DNA from: Nodosilinea nodulosa PCC 7104
GTDB taxonomy: Bacteria > Cyanobacteriota > Cyanobacteriia > Phormidesmidales > Phormidesmidaceae
Length of the DNA stretch: 64,000 nt
Direction: 5' to 3'
Assembly (NCBI RefSeq): GCF_000309385.1
Contig: NZ_JH976537.1
Coordinates: 2,571,814 to 2,635,813 of the forward strand
The notes under the pieces were generated by a model. The model searched no databases and was not told the origin of the DNA. It worked only from the letters and a program-made list of their open reading frames with translations. A program made the translations under genes and the position numbers. Of this stretch, positions 1 through 8,183 are shown in pieces (position 1 is the first letter of the stretch; each line of letters starts with the position of its first letter).

Positions 1-406
1 CGGCCCCGGCTGGCAGGGACGTTTGCCAGCGGGCCAGATCGTGGCGGTAGGCGGCCAAATTGGCCATATTCAGCGTGGCATGCCCCAGGGTCAACTGCCC
101 GGGGCTGCCGTGGCTGACCAGGTGCAGGGCGGTGGGATGGTAGTGGGCCAGGGCTCGGGTGATGGGGGCAAGGCCCTGGCGATCGCCGACAATCACTAAA
201 TGCTGATGGGGGGACAGGCGCGATCGCCAGGCGGCCGCGCCTGCCTCAGCCACGAGAGCCTGGTCCACGGCCACAATCTCAGACGGCGCAGGTGGCGCGA
301 TCGCCCCCATCCAACCCAGCGCGACAGCTAATGCTGCGGCCAGCCACAGCCCCTGCCAAGGCCGTTTATCTGCGTTGACTGCCCCTGCCCGCCCATGCTT
401 ACCCAT
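1..406 (-). CDS. DUF4347 domain protein, truncated by window edge
   Basis: The reverse strand reads open from an ATG at 406 to the window edge (135 codons, C-terminus missing). After a short basic N-terminus there is a hydrophobic segment (LWLAAALAVALGWMG), a signal peptide or membrane anchor. It is followed by a region ending in ALHLVSHGSPGQLTLG, the histidine-containing motif of the DUF4347 domain found at the N-terminus of large cyanobacterial surface or secreted proteins. The domain's function is not established. The full protein is probably much longer and may carry repeats beyond the window. Confidence 0.7.
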   Translation of the reverse strand, partial: MGKHGRAGAVNADKRPWQGLWLAAALAVALGWMGAIAPPAPSEIVAVDQALVAEAGAAAWRSRLSPHQHLVIVGDRQGLAPITRALAHYHPTALHLVSHGSPGQLTLGHATLNMANLAAYRHDLARWQTSLPAGA

Positions 407-650
407 AGATTGAGGAAAAAAACATCCCTAACGGTAAAAATACTGATCTGCCGTCGCTAAGGAAAGGCTAACTTGAGCAATTCTTTAGCGATCGCAGATT
501 TATTCCGGTATTTCTTCAGCTTGAGAACTTTCTCAGCCCGCTTTAAGGACCAACTTTGTATGATTAGGAAATGTCGCCGTCGCGGCAGTACCCTGCGTCA
601 CCTGAGTTCCATGGGCCCATGTTCCCCCTGCCCCAGAGGTTAAGCCCCCT

Positions 651-1358
651 GTGATTTTATCGTCTCCGCCTACCATTAACCGCAGCAAGTCTCTGTATGA
701 GCAGGTGTACCACGCGCTGCGATCGGCTATTTTAACCGGCGCGCTTTCCCCCGGCGATCGCCTGGTAGAAACCCAGCTGGCCGAGTGGCTCCAGGTCAGC
801 CGCACCCCCCTGCGCGAGGCCCTGCGCCAGCTCCAGCAGGACGGCCTGGTCACCGCCGATGTCAGCGGCGGGCTGCGGGTGACCACCATTACCGCCGCCG
901 ATGCCGAAGAACTCTACGACTGCCGGCTGGCCCTGGAGGCGCTGGCGGTAGCCGGGGCCTGCGCCTACGCCACCGACGCTCAGCTGGAGGCGATCGAGGC
1001 CTGTGTGGCCAAGGCCGAAGGGGCCACCGCCAACAGCCACGGCAGCCTCTCCCACGAAAGCCTGCTCGATGTCGACTACCAGTTCCACCACCTCATTGCC
1101 GAAAGCTCGGGCAATCGGCGGCTGGTGTCGCTGCTCGACACGCTGTTTGACGCCATGGCCCTGCTGCGAATCCAGACCCTCCAGCAAAACCCCAACGTGC
1201 TGGATATTCGCCTGGAGCATCGCCAGATCTACGAGGCCATTCTCGATCGCGATCGCGACGGGGCGGTGGCGGCCATTACCCAACACCTGCGCGCCAGCAA
1301 AACCCGCGTGATCAAAGAAATTGAAGGCCTCGTCCCGGCGGCGGCGGTCAAACCCTAA
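651..1358 (+). CDS. GntR family transcriptional regulator (FCD type)
   Basis: 235 aa. Residues about 10-75 form a GntR winged helix (SLYEQVYHALRSAI, then VSRTPLREALRQL). The remainder is an all-helical FCD ligand-binding domain with dispersed Asp/His residues (the DVDYQFHHLI region) that usually bind a metal or small acid. Such proteins are usually repressors of acid or sugar catabolism released by a metabolite. The start is a GTG. It faces away from the DUF4347 gene across 244 bp, and no target operon is evident next to it. Confidence 0.85.
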   Translation: MILSSPPTINRSKSLYEQVYHALRSAILTGALSPGDRLVETQLAEWLQVSRTPLREALRQLQQDGLVTADVSGGLRVTTITAADAEELYDCRLALEALAVAGACAYATDAQLEAIEACVAKAEGATANSHGSLSHESLLDVDYQFHHLIAESSGNRRLVSLLDTLFDAMALLRIQTLQQNPNVLDIRLEHRQIYEAILDRDRDGAVAAITQHLRASKTRVIKEIEGLVPAAAVKP

Positions 1359-1444
1359 GGGGGGTCTTTTGCGCCCCCCATCGGCAGCGGGGATCGCACT
1401 CTGGTACGATTTTGAGGCCCCTACACTGAGCAGGAACAGCCGCT

Positions 1445-1732
1445 ATGTCTGAGCCTTTAACCACCGGAGCTGATGCCGTCGATGCCGCGATCGCGCGCGG
1501 CATTGACCTCGACGGCACCCCCATTCCCGCCGCCAAGCTCGATCTCTACCACACCGTCATGGGCAAAGAAGCCGGGCGGCAGCGCAGCGGTGTCTCTAAC
1601 TCGATGCGATCGCGCATCGTCCGCATCGGGGCCAAGCACTTTTCCCAGGATGACCTCAACGCCATGCTGCAAGAGGCCGATTTTGCTCCCCTTAAGGACA
1701 AAGAGATCGCCTATTTCTACGGCGGTAAGTAA
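1445..1732 (+). CDS. DUF4090 family protein
   Basis: 95 aa, soluble. The sequence (GIDLDGTPIP, RQRSGVSNSMRSRIVRIG and a terminal IAYFYGGK) matches what I remember of DUF4090, a small family found only in cyanobacteria and without assigned function. The ATG sits 8 bp after a GAGCAGGA purine stretch, a reasonable ribosome binding site. It follows the GntR gene by 86 bp and could be co-transcribed with it. Confidence 0.7.
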   Translation: MSEPLTTGADAVDAAIARGIDLDGTPIPAAKLDLYHTVMGKEAGRQRSGVSNSMRSRIVRIGAKHFSQDDLNAMLQEADFAPLKDKEIAYFYGGK

Positions 1733-1890
1733 TGCGGGTTTCTTTGGGCAGGGCTATTTGGGAGTGGGGGAGTACGGGAGTGGGGGCGAGGTCAGTAGCT
1801 GGGATCGAGGGAATTGGGGCTGGGACATCGGTTCAGAACCCGGTTCCTGGGCCGGAAGGTGTGGCGCAATGGCCTGTCCAGCAGTTCCTA

Positions 1891-2817
1891 TCAGTCGGTC
1901 AACTGCTCTACCTGGTGAAAGTTGCCGTAGTCGATCGATCGCCGCCCGTCGGGGGTTTGGCCCAAAATATCGGCAAACCGATGATCCCAGAGAATTTCGC
2001 TCGCCAGAAACGAGTGGCGGGCGTGGATGGTCTGGGATCTGGTTTCATCCATGCCGGTGAGAATAATGATGATCTCACCGTTGACCTCCCCCAGGGAGGC
2101 TGATGTTTCGCCGTAGAGCGGGCTTTCGGGGGTAATGGCGTGCATGGCCGTCCAGCTGAGGGCAAACAGCGGCGTTTGGGCTCGCACCAGGGGCAAGTCG
2201 TAGAACCGACGAAAAAACTCGCCCTCGGCAGTGGTTTCGTCGCGCACCAGAGTCACCCACAGGCGGGCTTCGAGGATGCGGTTGCGGCGCTGGTTGGCGG
2301 TGCGAAACATCAGGGTTGGGGTGCCGTTGTGGGGCGCGATCACCGCATAGTTGCTGAACAAAATCCGAGCGGTGGGCAATGAGAACCGGGCAAAGCAGAG
2401 GCCCGTGGCCATGGCCAGCCAAATTAGCCCAACCAGGGCCTCTAGCACCACCAGCCAGTTGGCGTAGTTGGTCTGGGGGTACATGGCCCCGTAGCCAATG
2501 GAGGCCATGGTCTGCACGCTAAAGAACAGCGCATCGACAAAGGAGCCGGGGTGGGCGTGGGCGATATCCCCGGCATGGGCCAGGTAGGCCAGGGCAAAGG
2601 CGGTGTTAATGGCCAGATACGAGAGGGCCAGCATCGCTATAAATGCTGGCCACGAAAGCTTGAGCAGGTGGTGATAGAGGTCTCGCCAGGGCGATCGCAC
2701 CTCCCCCAAAATGACAATGTTGGGGGTCTCACCATCGCGCGCAACGAAGCGTGGGGGGGAACGCCGTTTGGGCTTCAGCAGCATGGCAACTAGCGGTTGG
2801 AGAAATGGCTCCGGCAC
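1891..2817 (-). CDS. Inward-rectifier (KirBac-type) potassium channel
   Basis: 308 aa. Two membrane helices (about residues 52-78 and 117-145) flank a pore loop with the selectivity filter SIGYGAMYP. The last 150 residues form the immunoglobulin-like cytoplasmic domain typical of Kir channels (PTLMFRTANQRRN near its start). The protein should be a homotetrameric K+ channel in the plasma membrane. Length and domain order are normal for the KirBac family. It is monocistronic; a palindrome-bearing dispersed repeat lies about 200 bp upstream of its start. Confidence 0.9.
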   Translation of the reverse strand: MPEPFLQPLVAMLLKPKRRSPPRFVARDGETPNIVILGEVRSPWRDLYHHLLKLSWPAFIAMLALSYLAINTAFALAYLAHAGDIAHAHPGSFVDALFFSVQTMASIGYGAMYPQTNYANWLVVLEALVGLIWLAMATGLCFARFSLPTARILFSNYAVIAPHNGTPTLMFRTANQRRNRILEARLWVTLVRDETTAEGEFFRRFYDLPLVRAQTPLFALSWTAMHAITPESPLYGETSASLGEVNGEIIIILTGMDETRSQTIHARHSFLASEILWDHRFADILGQTPDGRRSIDYGNFHQVEQLTD

Positions 2818-3017
2818 CTATCAGCATACCTCCCACAATGAAGCCCCAGGTTCTGCCGTCGGGAAGCCAGACGCCTGGGCTACCGAACAGAGAACTCTGA
2901 GACCTCTACAGAATTGGCTGGCCCCGTGCAGTACAGCCCAATGCTTGCAGCCCAAAGGCTTTAGGGCAAACGGTGTATAGCCATAATTATGCTGGTTAGT
3001 ACATCCACAAACCCCAT

Positions 3018-3074
3018 GAACGTTCAAACGTTTAAACGTTCATAACAGATCTGTCTTAACCAGATTGACTACAG
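3018..3074 (+). repeat. Dispersed 57-bp palindrome element, copy 1
   Basis: It begins with a near-perfect inverted repeat (3016-3043, ATGAACGTTCAAAC paired with GTTTAAACGTTCAT, one mismatched pair). The conserved tail GTCTTAACCAGA follows. A second copy lies inverted at 12853-12909; the two match at about 44 of 57 positions. This copy sits between the 5' end of the K+ channel gene and the 3' end of an SDR gene. Confidence 0.75.
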
Positions 3075-3123
3075 CCATACCCCACCAGCGGCAAAACCGC
3101 AGTACCCGCATGCCAGCGATCGC

Positions 3124-3867
3124 CTAGCCTTCCGCCGAGCTGGCTTCGACCACGTTGGCGGCAAAGCTGGCGTAGGCGGCGCCCACTTGTTTTGCCACCG
3201 TGTCGGGAAAGAGGTGAAATTTGCCGTCCTTCAGCGCCGTCACGACCCCCTCGCCAACTAAAGACGGCGGCTCGGCGATTTCACCCAGCCCGGCGTCGTT
3301 GGCCATATCGGTGGCAATGGGGCCGGGGTGCACGCTGACCACAGTAGTCCCCTGATCGGCCAGCTTGTCGCGCAGGGCCTGGGTAATCGAGTAGGCCGCT
3401 GCCTTGGAAGCGCTATAGGTGGCAAAGTCGGCAAAAGTTCTGAGCGAGGCCACCGAGTTGAGCTGCACAAAAGCGCCGCCGCCGTTGGCTTTCAGCACCT
3501 GGGCAAAGGCCTGGGCCATGCGCAGCAGGCCAAACACGTTCATCTCAATTTCGAATTGCAGCGCCTCGATCGCGTCCTCGGCCAGGGGGCCAGCGTTGCG
3601 CAGCACCCCGGCGTTGTTGACCACCAGTTCCACATCGGTCGCGGTTTGGGCCGCCTGGGCAATGGTGTCGGGCTGAGCCAGATCGAAGGGAATGGGGACG
3701 ACGCGATCGCCGTAGGCCTCCACTAGGGCCTGGGCCGAATCGAGATTACGCACGGCAGCGTAGAGCTTGGTGGCCCCGTGCTGGAGGAGAGATTCTGCGA
3801 TCGCTTTACCAATGCCACGGTTGGCCCCGGTTACCAGAGCGACTTTACCGCTTACGTCAAATGTCAT
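3124..3867 (-). CDS. SDR family NAD(P)-dependent oxidoreductase
   Basis: 247 aa, a classical short-chain dehydrogenase/reductase. It has the cofactor motif [10 protein letters not shown] near residue 14, NNAG near 84, and the catalytic YSASK (Tyr and Lys) near 150. The substrate cannot be told from sequence. It is the last gene of a minus-strand series with a GST, PAPS reductase and an alpha/beta hydrolase, suggesting a stress or detoxification role, but it is separated from the GST gene by about 190 bp. Confidence 0.88.
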   Translation of the reverse strand: MTFDVSGKVALVTGANRGIGKAIAESLLQHGATKLYAAVRNLDSAQALVEAYGDRVVPIPFDLAQPDTIAQAAQTATDVELVVNNAGVLRNAGPLAEDAIEALQFEIEMNVFGLLRMAQAFAQVLKANGGGAFVQLNSVASLRTFADFATYSASKAAAYSITQALRDKLADQGTTVVSVHPGPIATDMANDAGLGEIAEPPSLVGEGVVTALKDGKFHLFPDTVAKQVGAAYASFAANVVEASSAEG

Positions 3868-4059
3868 GGGATTACCTTCAGAGGGAAAAAGAACAGTACC
3901 TGACAGAAGAAATCTAAAGCTTGGGCCTGAAAATGCGCTGAAGAAGCTTAAAACGAGCTGAGAATGTCAGGGGTTGGCCTGCTGCTGTGCGGAGATCAGG
4001 TGGGCAACGCCCACCCTATGGAACTACGGATCGGCTGTTTAGAGCATCACGGCCCAGGT

Positions 4060-4713
4060 TTAGCCCTGGGCTACGGTGCCAAACTGGCTCTGGAAGTCTG
4101 CACCCAGCAGATTCATGCCAACTTGCACGGCGGGGCGGGCCGCGATCGCATCCACCCAGCGCTGCACGTTAGGGAACTCGTCGAAGGTCAGCCCCATGTA
4201 GGGCGTGGTGGCCGCACTCACCCAGGGATAGGTGGCGATGTCGGCAATGGAGTAGTCGCCCGCCAGGTAGGGGGTTTTAGCCAGCTGGTCCTCCATCACG
4301 CCCAGCAGCCGCTGCACTTCTTTTTCGTAGCGATTGATGGCGTAGGGCAGCTTTTCGGGGGCAAAGTTGCGAAAGTGACCAAGTTGGCCAAACATGGGGC
4401 CAACGCTCGCCATCTGGAACATCAGCCACTCAATTGTTTTAATCCGCGCCGCTGTTTCCGTCGGCAGCAGCTTGCCGCCCTTCTCGGCCAGGTAGATCAA
4501 AATTGCCCCGGACTCAAAGACCGCCAGATCGTCATGGTCGCGATCGACAATGGCCGGAATTTTGTTGTTGGGGCTAATGGCCAAAAACTCGGGGGCAAAC
4601 TGTTCGTCTTTAGTAATGTTCACCGAGTGAATGGTGTAGGGCATTTGCAATTCTTCCAGCAGAATGGCGGGCTTGCGCCCGTTGGGGGTCGTAAACGTAT
4701 ACAGATCAATCAT
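4060..4713 (-). CDS. Glutathione S-transferase family protein (YfcG/YghU-like)
   Basis: 217 aa. The N-terminal thioredoxin-fold domain begins MIDLYTFTTPNGRK; the TPN triad is the glutathione-binding signature of nu-class GSTs such as YfcG and YghU, which act as disulfide-bond reductases rather than classical transferases. A helical C-terminal domain (about 87-200) completes the fold. Upstream lies a dispersed hairpin repeat (4741-4770). The assignment to nu class is inferred from the motif. Confidence 0.85.
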   Translation of the reverse strand: MIDLYTFTTPNGRKPAILLEELQMPYTIHSVNITKDEQFAPEFLAISPNNKIPAIVDRDHDDLAVFESGAILIYLAEKGGKLLPTETAARIKTIEWLMFQMASVGPMFGQLGHFRNFAPEKLPYAINRYEKEVQRLLGVMEDQLAKTPYLAGDYSIADIATYPWVSAATTPYMGLTFDEFPNVQRWVDAIAARPAVQVGMNLLGADFQSQFGTVAQG

Positions 4714-4740
4714 TGGGATACCTCCAGAATGGTGTTGCTT

Positions 4741-4770
4741 GTAGGGGTAAACAGTTGTTTGCCCCTGTCT
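4741..4770. repeat. Dispersed hairpin repeat (GTAGGGG-N-AAACA type)
   Basis: Inverted repeat with arms GGGGTAAACA and TGTTTGCCCC around a GT-containing loop, between cysH and the GST gene. A near-identical hairpin lies at 18411-18440 and a related one at 42520-42544. This is a dispersed cyanobacterial intergenic repeat; it could also serve as a terminator for cysH. Confidence 0.65.
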
Positions 4771-4818
4771 AGGTCATGCCGAATTTCAAAAACATCCAGA
4801 CGCCTCAAGTAGCCGTCA

Positions 4819-5586
4819 TTACGCTAGGTGAATGCCGCACTCCTGCTTCAGCCCGTGGAAGCGGGTGTCGCGCTCATCCAGGTCGCTGGCCATAAGGGGG
4901 CGGCTCGAATGCCAGTCGCCCACGGTGACATAGCCCTGGTCAAAGAAGGGGTGGTAGGGCAGGTCGTGGGCTTGCAGGTAGTCGTAGATATCCTTCGAAG
5001 TCCAGTGCAATATCGGCAGAATTTTGTGGATACCGTACTGATGGCCCACAATATCGAGGGTTTTGCGGTGGTCGGTCTGCTGCGATCGCAGCCCCGCCAG
5101 CCAGGCCGTCGCCCCCAGTTCCCGCAGCGCCCGCTGCATCGGCTCGACCTTGCGAATTTGGTCGTACTGGTTGAGGGCTTCCACGCTTTCTTCAGCCCAC
5201 AGCTTGCCGTATAAGGCCTCCATATGGGCCGGGCTGAGGAGCGATTGGTAGACCTTCAGGTTCAGCCCCAGCCGCCGGGTCAGCGCGTCGGCAAAGCGGT
5301 AGGTTTCCTCGGGCAGGTAGCCCGTATCAACCCAGATGACGGGGATATTGGGCACCGCCTGGGTGGCCAGGTGCAGCATTACCGCCGCCTGAATGCCAAA
5401 GCTGGTGCTCATCACCAGGCCCGAGCCAAAGGTGTCGGCGGCCCAGGCCACAATGGCGGCGGCGGTTTTGGGCGTGGCCTCAGCGGCGGGCGGCTGCACC
5501 CAGCTCAAATTTTGGCCGGAGTTCAAGGCGCGAACCCCGCTGGGCAAGAGGTCTGCGTCGGGGGATGGGGCAAGGGTAGCAAGCAT
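4819..5586 (-). CDS. cysH: Phosphoadenosine phosphosulfate reductase
   Basis: 255 aa. Reduces PAPS to sulfite with thioredoxin in assimilatory sulfate reduction. The phosphate-binding part ([14 protein letters not shown]), [14 protein letters not shown] and the C-terminal ECGIHL with the catalytic Cys are present. The extra Cys pairs that mark Fe-S-containing APS reductases are absent, so PAPS is the likely substrate. The start region is preceded by two copies of the operator seen in the divergent hydrolase/TetR promoter, suggesting unusual TetR control of this step. Confidence 0.93.
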   Translation of the reverse strand: MLATLAPSPDADLLPSGVRALNSGQNLSWVQPPAAEATPKTAAAIVAWAADTFGSGLVMSTSFGIQAAVMLHLATQAVPNIPVIWVDTGYLPEETYRFADALTRRLGLNLKVYQSLLSPAHMEALYGKLWAEESVEALNQYDQIRKVEPMQRALRELGATAWLAGLRSQQTDHRKTLDIVGHQYGIHKILPILHWTSKDIYDYLQAHDLPYHPFFDQGYVTVGDWHSSRPLMASDLDERDTRFHGLKQECGIHLA

Positions 5587-5638
5587 GCAAGCGCCTCCTC
5601 AAAAGGCTGAAATTCTAGGGTGTGCCGGGCACAACCTG

Positions 5639-5658
5639 TATAGAACGGTCTGTCTATG
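5639..5658. promoter_or_regulatory. Imperfect TetR-type operator upstream of cysH
   Basis: TATAGAACG-GT-CTGTCTATG: the right half equals the half-site of the perfect operators at 5666-5685 and 6647-6668, while the left half is degenerate. It lies about 55 bp upstream of the cysH start codon. Confidence 0.5.
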
Positions 5659-5665
5659 TTGATTA

Positions 5666-5685
5666 TGTAGACAGGTCTGTCTATT
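5666..5685. promoter_or_regulatory. TetR-type operator upstream of cysH
   Basis: TAGACAG-GT-CTGTCTA is a perfect 7-bp inverted repeat. It matches the core of the operator between the alpha/beta hydrolase and the TetR gene (TAGACAG-AC-CTGTCTA). It lies between the hydrolase stop and the cysH start, about 80 bp from the latter. Inferred binding site for the TetR protein encoded at 6680-7267. Confidence 0.7.
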
Positions 5686-5708
5686 GTCAATCCTCTCTCA
5701 GCAACTTC

Positions 5709-6596
5709 TTAGCTGCGCGGCTGGGCAAAAAACTCCAAAACCGCCTGGCAAAAGGCCTCCGGGGCGTCCTGCTGCACCCAGTGGGAGACTCCCGCCAGGC
5801 CGTGGAAGTGGGCGGTGGGAATTTCGCTGGCGAGGCGCTGGCCGTCCTCGGCCTTTTGCCAGGGGTCGTCCAGGCCCCAGAGCACCAGGGTGGGGGCGGT
5901 AATGCTGCCGTGGCGATCGACCAGGGCCATGGTCTGGTTGGCGTTGAGGGCGGCAGCATTGCGAATCAGGCTGAGCTTGCCCTCTTCATCGGCCCAGGGA
6001 GCAATGATCCCGGCCCGAAATTCAGGGGTGAGCTGAGCTGGATTCGACAGACCCGCCGCCAGGGTTTCCTCCAGGGCCGCCACCAAATCCGCCACCGGGC
6101 GGCCCTTCCAGCGCAGGGGATGGCCAAAGTCGAGCATATCGTCGTCAAAGCGGTCGTAGCAGACCGAGTTCGTGATTACCAGCCGCCGAACTAGACTTGC
6201 GTGCTCGATCGCCAAAATCAGCGCCACCGCGCCGCCCGTATCGTGGCCCACCACATCCACCCGGTCTAGCCCCAGCGCGGCCAGCAGGGCCACCACCATA
6301 CGGGCCTGGTCCTGGAAGGAGCGATCGAAGCGATCGCGTCGGTCGCTCCAGCCGTGGCCCAAAAAGTCGGGAGCCAGCACCCGGTAGCCCGCCTGCACCA
6401 GGGGCGGAATTACCCCATGATAGAGATAGCCCCAGGTGGGAATGCCGTGCAGCAGCAGCACCGTGCCCCGCTGGGCCGCGCCCGCGTCAATATAGCGAAT
6501 GGTGACGGGGATGTGGGCCACCTGCGACAGCACAATTTCCCGCTGGGCGGCTCTAAACGCTTGCCAGGTGGACCAGGGACGGACGGTTGCGGGCAT
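5709..6596 (-). CDS. Alpha/beta fold hydrolase
   Basis: 295 aa, haloalkane dehalogenase/epoxide hydrolase-like. It has the oxyanion strand motif LLHGIPTWGYLY, the nucleophile elbow VVGHDTGGAVAL in which the acid is an Asp (GHDTG) as in dehalogenases and epoxide hydrolases, and a late GVSHWVQQDAP His. An Asp nucleophile suggests hydrolysis of C-halogen or epoxide bonds rather than esters. It is divergent from a TetR gene with a shared operator, so it is probably that repressor's target. Confidence 0.85.
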   Translation of the reverse strand: MPATVRPWSTWQAFRAAQREIVLSQVAHIPVTIRYIDAGAAQRGTVLLLHGIPTWGYLYHGVIPPLVQAGYRVLAPDFLGHGWSDRRDRFDRSFQDQARMVVALLAALGLDRVDVVGHDTGGAVALILAIEHASLVRRLVITNSVCYDRFDDDMLDFGHPLRWKGRPVADLVAALEETLAAGLSNPAQLTPEFRAGIIAPWADEEGKLSLIRNAAALNANQTMALVDRHGSITAPTLVLWGLDDPWQKAEDGQRLASEIPTAHFHGLAGVSHWVQQDAPEAFCQAVLEFFAQPRS

Positions 6597-6646
6597 GGCA
6601 AAACTCTGTAACGCTGGGCAGACGGGCCGCCGGAGACTAGGATAGT

Positions 6647-6668
6647 ATATAGACAGACCTGTCTATAT
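6647..6668. promoter_or_regulatory. Perfect TetR operator between hydrolase and tetR
   Basis: A 22-bp perfect inverted repeat, ATATAGACAG and CTGTCTATAT around AC, centred in the 83-bp divergent intergenic region. It lies 13 bp upstream of the tetR start. The position fits autorepression plus repression of the hydrolase. Confidence 0.8.
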
Positions 6669-6679
6669 GGTAAGTTTTC

Positions 6680-7267
6680 ATGGCTCGTGCTTCGTCCGCT
6701 TCTCGCCCCTGCGCCCGCGATCGCATTCTGGCGGCGGCCTCTGAGCTGTTTTATAACGAGGGCGTCCACAGCGTCGGCATCGATCGCATCATTGCCGAGT
6801 CGGGGGTGGCCAAAATGTCGCTCTACAACCATTTCAAGTCCAAAGATGCGCTGATCGCCGCCTGGCTCGACGAGCAGCACCGGGGCTGGCGCCAGTGGTT
6901 TCAGGAGGCGATCGCCCGCCACGCCGAAGCCTCCGGCGAGTCGCCCCTGCTGGCCATTTTCGACGCCCTGCGCGAGTGGATCGAGAAGCCCAACTTTCGC
7001 GGCTGCGCCTTCATCAACTCAGCGGTGGAATTGGTCGATGCCGAGCACCCCGGCTACCAGATCACTTTGGATCATCAGCAGGCGATCGCCGACCACATTC
7101 TCACCCTGGTCAAAGCCGCCAACCTGCCCAACCCCGAAGACCTGGCCAAGCAGCTGCTGATTTTAATGCAGGGAGCCACCGTCGTCGCCATGATGCACGG
7201 CTGCCCCAACGCCGCCGGCCAGGCCAAAGCCGCCGCCGCCGTTTTGATTGAGACGGCTTCCCAATAA
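6680..7267 (+). CDS. TetR/AcrR family transcriptional regulator
   Basis: 195 aa. The N-terminal helix-turn-helix (about 12-58) reads RILAAASELFYNEGVHSVGI ... SGVAKMSLYNHFKSKDAL, standard for TetR. The C-terminal helical domain has a CAFINSAVEL segment and would bind an unknown ligand. The gene is divergent from the alpha/beta hydrolase over a perfect 22-bp operator, and the same operator core recurs twice in front of cysH. Predicted local repressor of hydrolase, itself and cysH. Confidence 0.9.
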   Translation: MARASSASRPCARDRILAAASELFYNEGVHSVGIDRIIAESGVAKMSLYNHFKSKDALIAAWLDEQHRGWRQWFQEAIARHAEASGESPLLAIFDALREWIEKPNFRGCAFINSAVELVDAEHPGYQITLDHQQAIADHILTLVKAANLPNPEDLAKQLLILMQGATVVAMMHGCPNAAGQAKAAAAVLIETASQ

Positions 7268-7481
7268 CCTGGTACTGCTGGACGGAAATCAAGCCACCGC
7301 TCCAACTCCCCTGGCTCCCTAGCTCCCCTGCCTCCCTGCGATCGGCCATAGTCCAGAAACTTATGCCGCAGCCTACTAGCTATTGCCATCGAGACTAAGG
7401 CGACCCTGAAGTGCCTTATGTCCTCGTTCTTGATTAGGCAATGCTGCGCTACTTGCCAAGCTCAAATTATTTGGCTAGAAT

Positions 7482-7501
7482 TTGGTTGTTCGGCCAACCA
7501 A
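7482..7501. promoter_or_regulatory. Operator of second TetR regulator (autoregulatory)
   Basis: TTGGTTGT-TCGG-CCAACCAA, 8-bp arms with 7 of 8 positions paired, 19 bp upstream of the tetR start at 7521. A sister site (TTGGTTGG-TTGA-CCAACTAA) lies at 8145-8164. Confidence 0.7.
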
Positions 7502-7520
7502 TAGCCTCTAAGGAGCCTGG

Positions 7521-8108
7521 ATGAGTAAAAAAGCCGCATCGGCTGGCGCAAACAATCGATCGCTGATTGTGTCTGCGGCCTACCAACTCCTGGCTCAAGA
7601 GGGGTACGATGCGGCCACCATGAAGGAAATTGCCCAGGTAGCCGGGGTCGCCCCTGGCCTCATTCACTATTACTTCAACAGCAAAGACCAGCTCTTGCAG
7701 GAGGTACTCTATACAGCCGGAGAACGCTATGTAAACGAGGTGGAGCGGTGGTGCAGCACCCTGTCTGCCCAGCAACTGCTGGAAACGACCTTCACCGAGC
7801 CTAAGCAACGGGTGATGCGTGAGCCAGAGTGGTTTCGGCTGCGCTGCGAGCTGTTTGCCCTGGGGCTGCGCAATCCTAACTTTCACGAGGCCGTGCAGGT
7901 CATGCTCGCCACTGGGCGGCAGTGCATTACCCGGCTGGTAAAGCAAATAGCGGGAGATGCGATCGCCAATCCAGAAGCCACGGCGGCTGTATTGCTAGCC
8001 GCGTTTGACGGTCTAGCGCTGCAAAAGCTGGCAGATCCCGCGTTTGATTTAGATAGCGCCTATCAGACCTTGCTTCAAATGTTTATGGCTCAGCTGGATG
8101 AGCCGTAG
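7521..8108 (+). CDS. TetR/AcrR family transcriptional regulator
   Basis: 195 aa. The helix-turn-helix begins LIVSAAYQLLAQEGYDAATM and continues IAQVAGVAPGLIHYYFNSKDQLL. The C-terminal ligand domain is unassigned. Matching inverted repeats lie before this gene and before the downstream NAD(P)-binding gene, so the pair with the following membrane gene looks like a repressor-controlled unit. Start ATG with an AAGGAG site 8 bp upstream. Confidence 0.9.
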   Translation: MSKKAASAGANNRSLIVSAAYQLLAQEGYDAATMKEIAQVAGVAPGLIHYYFNSKDQLLQEVLYTAGERYVNEVERWCSTLSAQQLLETTFTEPKQRVMREPEWFRLRCELFALGLRNPNFHEAVQVMLATGRQCITRLVKQIAGDAIANPEATAAVLLAAFDGLALQKLADPAFDLDSAYQTLLQMFMAQLDEP

Positions 8109-8144
8109 CCCAGGCTATGGGCAGCTCTCTCTTTTTGATCGCTT

Positions 8145-8164
8145 TTGGTTGGTTGACCAACTAA
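8145..8164. promoter_or_regulatory. Operator upstream of NAD(P)-binding protein gene
   Basis: TTGGTTGG-TTGA-CCAACTAA, matching the site at 7482-7501 in arm sequence and spacing. It lies 19 bp before the ATG at 8184, the same distance as at the regulator gene. Inferred target of the TetR protein encoded at 7521-8108. Confidence 0.7.
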
Positions 8165-8183
8165 TTCTAAAAGGAATCTCATC

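Noticed and set aside
533..889. Minus-strand open frame over the GntR gene
   Set aside because: It opposes a clear GntR-FCD protein and its translation is Arg/Ser/Thr-rich with no domain; a shadow of GC-rich codon usage.
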